This document shows, piece by piece, positions 10,660 to 36,984 of a stretch of 64,000 nucleotides of DNA. The translations under genes and the position numbers were made by a program. Source of the DNA: Mytilus trossulus (taxonomy: Eukaryota > Mollusca > Bivalvia > Mytilida > Mytilidae). A model generated the notes under the pieces. It saw only the letters and a program-made list of their open reading frames with translations, was not told the origin of the DNA and ran no database searches. The stretch's first letter is position 1. Each line of letters opens with the position of its first letter. The stretch is from positions 32,816,474 to 32,880,473 of the forward strand of contig NC_086380.1 in the NCBI RefSeq assembly GCF_036588685.1. The letters run 5' to 3'.

Positions 10660-10882
10660 ATTTTAATTTTTTGAAATACTAAGGCTTTTCTACCTCAGGC
10701 ATAGATTACCTTAGATGGATTTGGCAAAACTTTTAGGAATTTTGGTCCTCAATGCTCTTCAACTTCGTACTTTATATGGCCTTTTTAACTTTTTTGGATT
10801 CGAGCTTCACTGATGAGTCTTTTGTAGACGAAACGCGCTTCTGGCGTATATACAAAATTTAGTTCTGGTATCTATGATGAGT
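10660..10882 (+). repeat. Dispersed ~220-bp repeat, near full-length copy
   Basis: Begins TTTTTTGAAATACTAAGGC, continues through GGTCCTCAATGCTCTTCAAC and TTTGGATTCGAGC, and ends with the hammerhead-like core at 10810-10848 and TTCTGGTATCTATGATGAG. It aligns by eye with 34.57-34.79 and 53.22-53.45 kb over its whole length. The core has CTGATGA, stem GTCT/AGAC, GAAAC and stem ACGC/GCGT intact. Confidence 0.75.
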
Positions 10883-11084
10883 TTATTTAGAAGATGAATT
10901 CCACGTTATTCTATCATGTCCTTTATATGACGATTTCATAAAAAAAATATTTGATGAAGCAACACTTTTTAATAGTGAGTTTATGTCTGTTAATGATAAA
11001 CAGACATTAGTGTTTTTATTTACAGATATTAATATGAATCGTAACTGTGCCAAATCCTGTTATCTTATTTCAACTAAACGGAGA

Positions 11085-11335
11085 AGTGTTTTATACTGTA
11101 AAAGAGAGACGAAAGATACTAGAGGGACAGTCAAACTCATAAATCGAAAATAAACTGACAAAGCCATGGCTAAAAATGAAAAAGACAAACAGACAAACCA
11201 TAGTACACATAACACAACATAGAAAACTAAAGAAAAAACAACACGAACCCCACCAAAAACTAGGGGTGATCTCATGTGCTCCGGAAGGGTAAGCAGATCC
11301 TTCTCCACATGTGGCACCCGTCGTGTAAATAATCT
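11085..11335 (-). repeat. Dispersed repeat (TAGAGGGACAGTCAAA family)
   Basis: Contains TAGAGGGACAGTCAAACTC, AATAAACTGACAAAGCCATG and CTAGGGGTGATCTCATGTG. The reverse-complement counterpart is at 19,540-19,680 (GACTGTCCCTCTGGTATC), with related fragments at 26.15-26.31 and 57.48-57.62 kb. Open frames here are spurious. Confidence 0.6.
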
Positions 11336-13438
11336 TCCTAAACATATGTTTCATAATAGACGAATTCTTTAAATTGTTCTGAATGTTATAGTCTCTTATT
11401 ATTCTGTACAGAATTGCTCTTTTTATAGCTATATTTGTTTTACACCTAATGTAATGTTGAATTATATATTTTCTTTGAGAGATTAGACTTAGATAAAATA
11501 TTGAATTGAATTATAATGTTTTTAAAAAAAAATCGGGATCTTAATATAATGTGTGAAATCTAGCGCTTAATCGGCATGATGTTCACCCCGTCTAACAAAC
11601 ATGAATACGAAACGAATACTTTAAACGAAATTTTAATCCTCCGTAATATTTAATGCAATTATTTAAATGAAAGGAGGATGTAGATTTAAACATATCAATT
11701 GTAAAGACACCATGAAATAATATAATACCTATCATTTTAATTTTTGCCAACATGAGGTCAGAGGACTTTAAATTTGCATTTCAATGACATAATATCTTTC
11801 AATAATGCATTTGAAGATTTCTTCTATTCAGCTATCATATAAATTCGGTATTTTCATTTTTGCATATTTTTTCTTATAAATCTGTATAATTTTATGCAAA
11901 TCGGTTTTAAACATCACATGGTCCGACAATTAACTATGCAGTTACGTCCTTGAATTTTGCCATTGTTGCTTGAAAAAAATTTCACATTTAGTAAAACTGT
12001 TTTTTAATTCAATAACATACTTTATAAGATATTATGACAAGTTTGTTCACTTGGAAGACAATAACTGTACAGCCACTTTGTTTTTAAACAATTGGTTAGG
12101 GTTCCTACCCATTGTTTTTTCTTTCGCTTGAAAAACTCAATTATAAATCCGTAGATCACCAACGCGCTTTCCAAATATAAAACAGTAGTATTGGATTCGT
12201 AAGGATTCGTAAGCTTTTGATAGAAGTTTTAAAATTTATGTAAAGATGTGGTAAGGGGATGTTGTCTTTGATTATAATATAATGAAAAACTTTTACCAAA
12301 CTTCTTTTGATTGTTCTTTATTTTATAATAAAAGATCAAATAGTATTGATTTGAGACAATTATGGCAAAGGTCAAGGTTACAGTAGATTGAATTTTAGCA
12401 AACAATTTGGTTTCCGGATAATTCTTATATCAACTTTATCAACCTTAATAGCTAGAGAATGTCCATGGGAATGGACAAAACACGTATTGATTTTTTTGTC
12501 AATAGGTTATGTAAAACAAAAAATCACAGGAAATGCAAATAAAAGACAACATTTTTATTTCTTTCCATTTTTCAATGAATTGGAATAAGTTTTATTTTTT
12601 TCGGGTTCCCGAGCATGCTGATAGAAGAAAGTAGAAAATGCAGAAAATGAACTAATCGACTTAATACACAGCAGATTGCGACTTATGTACGACTTCTGAA
12701 ATATTATTCATGTATCTCTTCTATTCAAACTTACAACTATAAAATGTATTTAACAGAAAGGTCACATTCCTCGTGTTCCATGCATTTAATGACTTTATAC
12801 AAAACTGAAAGTTTAATTGATGGGGTCGAATAGAATTATTTATGTCTATAATAATATTAATATTGACACCTGTATTTACAATGTGACGAAAAGGTTAGCA
12901 AGGGCAATTACTATTCAAATTCATATTTCAAAGATCGTAAATTAAAGACACTGTTTGCATATTTTTAAATATCAATTTGAATACAAACATTTTATAAACT
13001 ATTTTTGAATATCCAGAGTAAATCATTAAACTTATTTAGATTCTTTCAGCAAATAACAATATAAAGAGAACCGTCCACTCACTATATAGTGTTGAAAATA
13101 TTAAGGATTTAAAAGTATTTAATGGTACTATTTTTAACTGTCCAATATCAAGAAAGATAATTTATCAATTCATTTCTGAAAATAGGTGTACTAATCAAAT
13201 AAAAAGGAAATCAAAGAAAAACCAATAGACCTGCTTATTTTTTTCTACATAACTTAAAATATATTGGCTGTATAAGGAGAATTGAGTATGACAATGAAAT
13301 GACCCAACATCGAGCCATGTCCAACTCGCATTAGAATTCAAAATGATCGGTGAAAATAACAGGCTAACAAATCATTAAACAGGAAGGAAATAAAGGTCGA
13401 CATCAGTGATTAACTCACGATGTACAACAGAAGATATC

Positions 13439-13965
13439 TGTCTATACAATATGTGAAACTCTATACCAGATGTGAAGCTTCATACAATATATGAAAGTCC
13501 ATACAATATATGAAGCGCCATACCATATTCGAAGCTCTATGCCATATGTAAAGTTCCATACCATATGTGAAGCACTATACCATATGTGAAGCCCCATACC
13601 ATAAGTGAAGCTCTATACCAAATATGAAGCTCCATACCATATGTGAAGCTCTATACCATATGTGAAGCTCTATACCAGATGTGAAGCTCCATACAACAGA
13701 TGTGAAGTTCCATACCATATGTGAAGCTCCATACCATATGTGAAGCTCTATACCAGATGTGAAGCTCCATACCATATGTGTAGCTCCATACCATATGTGA
13801 AGCTCCATACCATATATGAAGCTCCATACCATATGTGAAGCTATATACCATATGTTAAGCTCAATACCAGATGTGAAGCTCCATACCATATTTGAAGCTC
13901 CATACCATATGTGAAGATCTTTACAATATGTGAAGCTCCATACCATACGTGAAGCTCTAAAAATG
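13439..13965. repeat. 19-bp minisatellite
   Basis: About 27 copies of a 19-bp unit close to GTGAAGCTCCATACCATAT, with scattered substitutions such as CTATACCAG for CCATACCAT. Because 19 is not divisible by three, frames cycle over three units, giving a 19-residue pseudo-peptide on the minus strand that should not be read as a protein. Confidence 0.85.
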
Positions 13966-14869
13966 CCCGTTGCGTCAAAGGCAACATAATTTTTAAAACT
14001 GAATTTTAAAACTAGGAAAATTCAATATACAAATCAAGATAACAAAAACGGATATAATTGCATGAATTCCAAACCAATCAAATAATTTTGGCAGCTACCC
14101 ATCAGAATCACAAAGCACATAATCTGCTGATATGTAGACACCAGGTTTTGTACACTCTAACATATCAAATCATTAAAAATTAAATGATGCAACGAAATTG
14201 AAACAGATATTGATAAACTTCAATGATACAGCTACCAAAAACCAAAAACAATCAGGAAAGAAATCAAGAGAACGATATGTCGTCTTCAACAATACTTGTA
14301 TACTATTTGTCCAAGTTAGTTTGACCACTAGTGGTGGACGAATATCAAATCCTTTTGGAAAATATGTGTGATGTGACTTGTGTGTTGCTTAAAAATCAGT
14401 TGTATGTGAAGTGTTTGTATATATTGTTGTTATGTGTGTACATAAGGGAAGAAGGGATATAATTACGATACTGTTGTCAAGTCATTAAAGATTGCATATT
14501 TTGGCGTTAATATTGAGTCACTGATAAGGTCTTTGCATCGGAACTACACACATTTATTCTAAAAACAGTTGTTGGCATGACACGGGTTATGTCCTTTTCA
14601 TATATGTTATGATGGTATGATACTAAACCCCTAACGGGAAGGATTGTGCCTGATGTTCATATGATGAAATCATAATCTTTCAGTCAGTTTAATTGAAGTC
14701 TGGAGCTGGCATGTCAGTTAACTGCTAGTAGTCTGTTGTTTTTATGTATTATTGTCATTTTGTTTATTTTGTTTGGTTACATCTTCTGACATCAGACTCG
14801 GACTTCTCTTGAACTGAATTTTAATGTGCGTATTGTTATGCGTTTACTTTTCTACATTGGTTAGAGGTA

Positions 14870-15180
14870 TAGGGGGAGGGTTGAGATCTAACAAACATGT
14901 TAAACCTCGCCGCATTTTTGCGCCTGTCCCAAGTCAGGAGCCTCTGGCCTTTGTTAGTCTTGTATTATTTTAATTTTAGTTTCTTGTGTACAATTTGGAA
15001 ATTAGTATGGCGTTCATTAACACTGGACTAGTATATATTTGTTTAGGGGCAGCTGAAGGACGCCTCCGGGTGCGGGAATTTCTCGCTACATTGAAGACCT
15101 GTTGGTGACCTTCTGCTGTTGTTTTTTATTTGGTCGGGTTGTTGTCTCTTTGACACATTCCACATTTCCATTCTCAATTG
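14870..15180 (+). repeat. Dispersed repeat (GTCAGGAGCCTCTGG / GTTGTCTCTTTGACAC family)
   Basis: Runs from GGGGAGGGTTGAGATC through GTCAGGAGCCTCTGGCC to GTTGTCTCTTTGACACATTC. The same series of blocks occurs inverted at 24,690-25,000, in part at 15,775-15,932 and 24,060-24,165, and inverted at 51,885-51,990. Confidence 0.65.
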
Positions 15181-15774
15181 TATGTACGTGTTAATTCATG
15201 TTAAGCAATGGTATTGTCTCTTTCTCAACGATTTGTTATTTTTCTGCAAAACCTTTTTGTTTCTTCTTTCCTTTCGTCAATTTGTGATAGCTATATCTGA
15301 TTTATCAAATTTTTTTTTCAACGGGAACAAAAGTAAAGAAAGTATCATATATCATAGTTATTCAAACTTACCCCTGAATTTGATTGGATATTCCATTTAC
15401 AATGCAAATTAAAATCATAGTTCTTTCCTTCTTCAAATCCAGGACTTGATAAAATTAAACTATCTTCTACTAAAAATATATCCTTTGAGCAGCCTTTTAC
15501 TGATTTGATACCGACTATAAAAAATATTAATAGCAGTTTTACACATTAAAATCTGTTGTTACCCTAATATTGGTTCTGATCGTTTCTGTTGAAGCCTACA
15601 GAGAGGCAATTTCATTTTAAGTAGTCATTTGGTAATCATGGTTTGGTTCATTCTTTAAAAAGTACATTTTAAACTTGTCATTTGAAATATTCTCCATCAG
15701 TTCGAAATAAGAATTATACATTTGTTTATACATGTAAATTTCTCTATAAAAGTGGTTTATTTATGTTGTTTTCG

Positions 15775-15932
15775 ACGGACTAGTATACATTTTAAGGGCC
15801 ATATAAAGCCCGCCTCCGCGTGCGGTATTTTCTCACTGTACGGAAGACCCATTGGTGGCCTTCTACTGTTGTCTGCTCTTTTGTCGGGATGTTGTCTCTT
15901 TGAAACACTGCCCAGTTCCATTCTCAATTTTA
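15775..15932 (+). repeat. Partial copy of the GTTGTCTCTTTGACAC family
   Basis: Shares GGACTAGTATACATTTTAAG, GCCTCCGCGTGCGG and GTTGTCTCTTTGAAACAC with the 14.87-15.18 kb copy. Both strands show short open frames here that belong to the repeat. Confidence 0.6.
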
Positions 15933-16502
15933 TAATGGAACTCCAAGCCGCTTTTTTAATTCTAAGTATATTAAAAAAAATACCAGACATAAAGTATTAT
16001 TAACCAAGAAATGTTATTTTCAAATCAGTCGTAAAATTATCTATTAAGCAAATTGTAACTTTTTTGGCGAAAAATTTACATTTACTCTATTGATTTTTTA
16101 TTCTTACATATAACATACGAACTTCATTTTAGACAGTTTTTGAAATATGTCATCTGAAACATTAGTATCTATCGTTCACATAAATTAGTATCTCACCTAG
16201 AAGAAATATGAATACGTATGCGTCCATATTGATAATATTCAAACTACTGATCCTATGGCTAAACATTATTATTTAGTATTACACTGTTTACTTATTCTAT
16301 TTAACATGGGACCTTTACATTACATCATTTCAACAAACGAGTGGGTTTAATTTTTAGAAACTTGTCATATTATTCCTAATTAATCATTTAGAAAAAAGAT
16401 TTAAAAAAATTTAAGACCTTGTTAAATGACCGCTAACTAAGTTAAATAAATGTTTATGTCACGTGATGCAACAAACGTATTGTTGTCTATATTTATTCTT
16501 AT

Positions 16503-17192
16503 TTAAAGGAGCACTAGCTACGATATATATAAAAAAAATAAAGTATATTTTTTTTAGATTAATCATTAATTAAATTGTAATAATGAAATAATAATTTACT
16601 TTTAGCAATCAATTTGCTTTAATTTTGTTGAAATAAGCGATTATACATAATTTTTGACTGATTCACTTGCAAGTGAAAACGTCATCATCATTCTAACCGG
16701 TATTCATGTGAACTTAATTTAACCCCCTAGCTAGAGACTGACCACGCATGCATTGTACGTGAACTGGTTATTTAAAGAAAAAAAATGTCAACAATGAAAG
16801 TGAAACTACGGTAAATCATTTGATTGCTAATTCGATCCACATAAATCATTCTTATACGGTTAAAAACAATGAGAAACTTATATTTTTAATCTATAAATTC
16901 AAATCAAACATACCTATAAAAATCCAATTGCACGTGCTGGTTTAACCTATTCATATCTTTATTTGTGTTTACATCGCTTATATGGTCATCTGAGGTCAAA
17001 TGATAGTTAATTAGATGGCGTCTGGATTTAAATACACTCGAAACGAACCTACACATCATCTACTCCATGCTCTGTAAACTGTTTATTTTAAACGTTTGAT
17101 AGATTGGATAAATGTTTTATATTGTTATTTATCAAATATGAGAATTTGAGTCAAATTGGTGACCATGCATTTGACAGCTAGTGCCCCTTTAA
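16503..17192. mobile_element. TTAA-flanked inverted-repeat element
   Basis: The left end TTAAAGGAGCACTAGCT and the right end, read as reverse complement TTAAAGGGGCACTAGCT, match at 16 of 17 bases, so a 690-bp segment is bounded by inverted repeats with TTAA at each edge. The length and lack of coding sequence fit a non-autonomous DNA transposon. Family is not assigned: the ends do not resemble the CCCT start of classical piggyBac elements. Confidence 0.55.
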
Positions 17193-17986
17193 TATTTGTA
17201 AGAACGAAGTTTAAAGAAAAGCATAAATATTCAGATACATTTCAATTTGATATTGGTATATACAATTTCTATAACAGTGTAGAATTAATATGAGCTTTTT
17301 AATACCGAATACTATCCAATATTGACAAAAAAAAACCACTATCGTAATCAAAATACGCAATGACTTTTCTGCTTCAGTCTTACGCGATTGTTAATATTCA
17401 CAACCGGTTGATTTATATATTTATAATCTACGTCTGAATCGTTTAATGTCACTTCTGCATTGGTCAGAATACAAAATGACCTAAAATTTGCTTGCTTTCA
17501 TCTAAATTTTCTCTTGTGACGTCACAACAAAAATGGACCATGCATCACACATAAGGAATCATATTTTCCTCAGATCAACGTATGGGTCGTTTAATTCAGT
17601 TCGACATATGACAAAATAAAAAATATTTTATTCAAAGAATTTCCGTCACGTAGCAATGATCCTTTTGATTACATTATTTCCTTTGTATTAGATTGAAAAT
17701 ACAAATTTATCACATTTGCGGATAATCCAGTCTTTTTCCGTCTTGAATCTAAAACTAACGTGTCTGTAAACACTTCCTTTAGTGGATATTTACAAATGTT
17801 GTGTAATTCTTAGGGAAGAATTCAAAGATGTTTGCCAGTTTACGATATGGGAAGGATTAAATCATCCTATTTTTAAACGAATTTGGCCGAAAACTTGATA
17901 AAGCAGGTGAAAATAAATATATTTTTCCTAAATCTTTAACTTGCAAGTTGTTTCCCTATATGTAAACAAATCATGAACGTTACTAT

Positions 17987-18149
17987 ATACACCTTATCGC
18001 TAATCCCGGCTGACCCGGCCGCTTGAACTTTTGACGGATACAACAATCACTTTTCCATTGTGGCGTCAGATATTTTGTTTTATGACGTCAAAATTTTACG
18101 GGAACTGTGTGATATCCAGTAATGGCGGACAAATAGCGATAAGGTGTAT
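17987..18149. mobile_element. 163-bp MITE-like element
   Basis: Bounded by perfect inverted ends ATACACCTTATCGCT and AGCGATAAGGTGTAT. The inside has no coding potential. The size and ends fit a miniature inverted-repeat transposable element. Confidence 0.6.
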
Positions 18150-19539
18150 TATCTTATTACATGAACATGGTACATTATGTATAACAGATTATGCATGGAA
18201 AAATTCAATTTTGTGTGATAATAAAGAAAACTACACCATATAATTTTACGATAAAATATGAGAAGATAGCTCTAACAATATGTTTTCAAGTAAGGAAAAG
18301 AAAACAAATAAGGTCACCGACGCTTTCTCTTGCTTAATAATGAAATAGGTAAAATCACAGTACATGCTATTGTACAAATTACCTCATCTAAGTTATCTCC
18401 CCTTATGTTACAAAGTTGGAAAAAAATGAAATAAACAAAAGTATTGTTTTTTGTGTGTAAGATACAGTCATTAATATTATATTTCACACAATTTTCTAAA
18501 TTAACATGAAAGTCTTACACATGAATTGCATACTATTCTTAAAATTGGCACATTTCATTAAATATCTAGAATGATTGGTATCTGCTATTTCAAAATACAA
18601 CATGGAGGAAGAAAGCTCCCTTCATGCCGTTTGATTATCCTCTTTGAAGTTTGAATATCCATTCTAAAGTCTTTTGTTTAAACCGGCATAATCAAAACTC
18701 AAAACATCGTGCACTCGATGCAAATATACCGCAACTAGACCTCCGAGGCGGTTTTATTTCATCTTTAAATCGAAGCATACATTACATACAAAATTAATTG
18801 TTTTATTTTTGTGAAATTGTGCATTTCATAATCTTATATGTTGAACAGGACTACTGTAAAGGACAATATTGATAGTGCAGAGTTTCAGTAGTTAATCAGT
18901 TTATCTCTGAATACATTAACTTTCAACGAGAAGTATTCTTTTTGATAATTTTGATTAAAACTGTTATATCATGGATACATTTGTCGCCAAAATATTTTGT
19001 TGACAAAATTGAAGTAACGTTTTATTTATAACATATCCTTTTTCACGTTTTAAACTCAGCTGGATGTTGCCTTTTATTGCAAATCATAAAATTAAAATAC
19101 ACCAATCTTTAATTTGAAATACAACTTATTATAAGTAAATGTAATACATGTGTGAACAGAAATGTAAATCGTTCATTCACATCAAATTACAATTTTTAAA
19201 CTAGCAACTGTATACCTGTCATCTATTGTGAGGTTCTGGATGGGGTCCTGTAATTTCTTTATTCTTAATTTTCCTAAGCTAATATAGATTTTGTCCAGTA
19301 TTGTCCATTCTTATGTATTTTGGCATATTTGTTATAATGCATTACATTTTCCCGTGTGTTCTGCACAATCCCTCCATTATTTTATATTCTGTAAACCCAA
19401 TCCTGACCCTCTATTATTCAAGGACTCATTTTCATCATTGAATAAAGTACATACATATTTTTTAATTGGAATTCTGCCTTTTAACACAAATTGAACCATA
19501 CATATACTATACTTCGATTATATACAACTTTTCTATGTT

Positions 19540-19680
19540 GTGTCTTGTGTACTATTATTTGTCATTTTGTCTTTTTCTTTTTTAGCATAATAGCCATGGC
19601 ATTGTCAGTTTATTTTCGATCTATGATTTTGACTGTCCCTCTGGTATCTTTCACCGCTCTTTTATGATATATTTCGTAAA
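19540..19680 (+). repeat. Copy of the TAGAGGGACAGTCAAA family, opposite orientation
   Basis: Contains AGCCATGGCATTGTCAG, TTTTCGATCTATGATTTTGA and CTGTCCCTCTGGTATCTTTC, the reverse complement of blocks at 11.1-11.2 kb. Confidence 0.55.
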
Positions 19681-20449
19681 ACATAGTCTGGACTAATAGA
19701 AATATTTCTAATTTCAATGTGTAAGTATGATTGATTCATAATTTATGTAAATGTATCTAACGATAAAAATAGTAAAGGAAATCAAAATCAGAGATGAAAC
19801 GCAGACATGTCAATCTCATGACAACACCATATGTGAATTACCAAAATAAGTTTAAACAAGAATGTGTTCATAAGTACATTGATGCCTCACTCACACTATC
19901 ATTTCCTATGTTTAGTGGACCGTGAACTAACTTCAACTTCATCAAAAACTAACTTGACCAAAAACTTTAACCTAGAGCGGGACAGACAAACGACCGGACG
20001 ACTGACGTACGAACGAACGAAAAGACCGAAACACATATTGACCCGTGGCCCTAGATGGGACTTTTAACTAACAAACATCTAAACAAACATTACTTACAGC
20101 GACCATGAAAGATAATCATTCCGAAGTTAAAACCAATTTGCAAGCATTTTCTGGTAAATAAAGAGCTATTCACCAATGAATTATACTATAAGAGCGGGCA
20201 CTTCAATCCTTCTGTAATATGTGTGAGCAGAAGAGCCATTCCAAGCCGCACCCTTTTCACGTATTTTTTATAACAGAAATGCATATCCTACTTTTATATC
20301 CTATATCTTTTCACATAAAATATGTCTATGGCAATGAATATAATGCTATATTATAAGAGATAAATAGATTTAACAAATTAAATGTAAAAACTATGATGCA
20401 TTTACAACTTTAGTTGCTATATTTAACATATGAACAGATCTTGAATACA

Positions 20450-35677
<15,228 letters not shown>

Positions 35678-35920
35678 TCGATTGGATCCAAAAATAAGCT
35701 GCTTCTCGGCTGACTGCTACACTTTGTTCATAGACAAGCGGATTCCAGTGTATTTCTAAAAGAAAATATAAGAATTGATACAAAGTTGAAAACTTACGCA
35801 TTATTTCAATTTGGTGTATCTTCTATTTATGTTTTATTCAATTAATGAACGTTTTAGCCGACCAATCTAAACAGTTGCAAATATTTCATATAGCGCAAAT
35901 TTATCGGTAAAGGAATACAC

Positions 35921-36298
35921 TGTAAAACTTAATACTGTTACCAAAATAGGAAAACTTAATACTGTAACCAAAATAGGAAAAAATTAATACTGTTACCAAA
36001 ATAGGAAAACTTAATACTATTGCCAAAATAGGAAAACTTAAAACTGTTACCAAAGAAGAAAACTTAATACTGTTACTAAAATAAAAAAAACTTAATACTA
36101 TTACCAAAATAGGATAACTTAATACTGTTACCAAAAAAGGAAAACTTAATACTGTTACCAAAATAGGAAAACTAAATACTGTTACCAAAATAGGAAAACT
36201 TAATACTGTTACCAAAGAAGAAAACTTAATACTGTTACCAAAATAAAAAAAACTTAATACTATTACCAAAATAGGATAACTTAATACTGTTACCAAAA
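35921..36298. repeat. 27-bp satellite, array part 1
   Basis: About 14 copies of a 27-bp unit containing GGAAAACTTAATACTGTTAC then CAAAATA. Units vary by one or two bases and some are a base shorter. The array is cut off at 36,298 by the element at 36,299-36,984. Confidence 0.9.
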
Positions 36299-36984
36299 AT
36301 TTGTAAGGGTTCCGCGGAACCCAGTGTCTCGCCTACTTTTGCTGTAAATCGCAGGCTCAACAAAAATGAGGAAAACAATCAATAAAAATATTCCTCTTGA
36401 TACTATCTTATGATTGTAAGAAGCTTCTGTCCAGGTTTGGTAAAAGTCTAGGATAGTTTATAAATGAATATAATAAATGTTTTGAAAACTTTAACTGCAG
36501 ACTGTATGTAATGTTAACTGGAAGAAAATTGAAGTCCATTTAAAAGTAAAATACGGAAAAAATGGATTTATTTTTTTACAAAATTTACTTCTGGATACTA
36601 TCTTATGATCATAAACAAGCTTCTGTCCAAGTTTGGTACAAACCCAGGATAGTTTAAGAAAGTTATTAAAATTCTAAAAACTTTAACCACAGAGTGAATG
36701 TTATGTTTCCCCGCAGAAAAAAACTAAGTCCATTTATAAGTAAAATACGGAAAAAATGGAATTTTATTTTTACAAAATTTACTTCTGGATACTATCTTAT
36801 AATCATAAACAAGCTTCTGTCCAAGTTTGGAAGAAATACAGTATAGTGTAAGAAAGTTATTAAAATTTCAAAAACTTTAACCACAGAGTGAATATTTGTG
36901 GACGCCGCCGACGACGACGCCGACGACGACGGAATGTAGGATCGCTTAGTCTCGCTTTTTCGACTAAACTCGAAGGCTCGACAA
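36299..36984 (+). mobile_element. Non-autonomous element with core repeats, inserted in the satellite (pearl/Helentron-like candidate)
   Basis: It starts near a 16-bp perfect palindrome GGGTTCCGCGGAACCC, then GTGTCTCGCCTACTTTTGC. The centre has three diverged ~190-bp tandem units, recognised by AAGCTTCTGTCCAAGTTTGG or its variants near 36,420, 36,612 and 36,809. After a GACGACGCCGACGACGACGG run it ends with TCGCTTTTTCGACTAAACTC and GAAGGCTCGACAAAAA. A second, inverted copy is at 44,963-45,657. Satellite flanks both sides, showing insertion. Bivalve 'pearl'-type and Helentron-associated elements have this layout (known families); the assignment is inference. Confidence 0.65.

Larger units (their letters stand above)
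8522..20449. other. Gene-poor intergenic region
   Basis: I see no exon with a recognisable domain here. The stretch between the mosaic gene and the 3' end of P450 copy 1 holds two minisatellites, copies of several dispersed repeat families, two small elements with inverted ends and long AT-rich sequence. Short open frames fall in repeats or have no coding signature. Confidence 0.55.

Noticed and set aside
11060..11354. Hydrophobic minus-strand frames as a membrane protein
   Set aside because: They fall wholly in a dispersed repeat that recurs in both orientations elsewhere in the window.
13575..13946. Open frames of MVWSFTYGMELHIWYGAS type as protein
   Set aside because: They are translations of the 19-bp minisatellite and occur in more than one frame.
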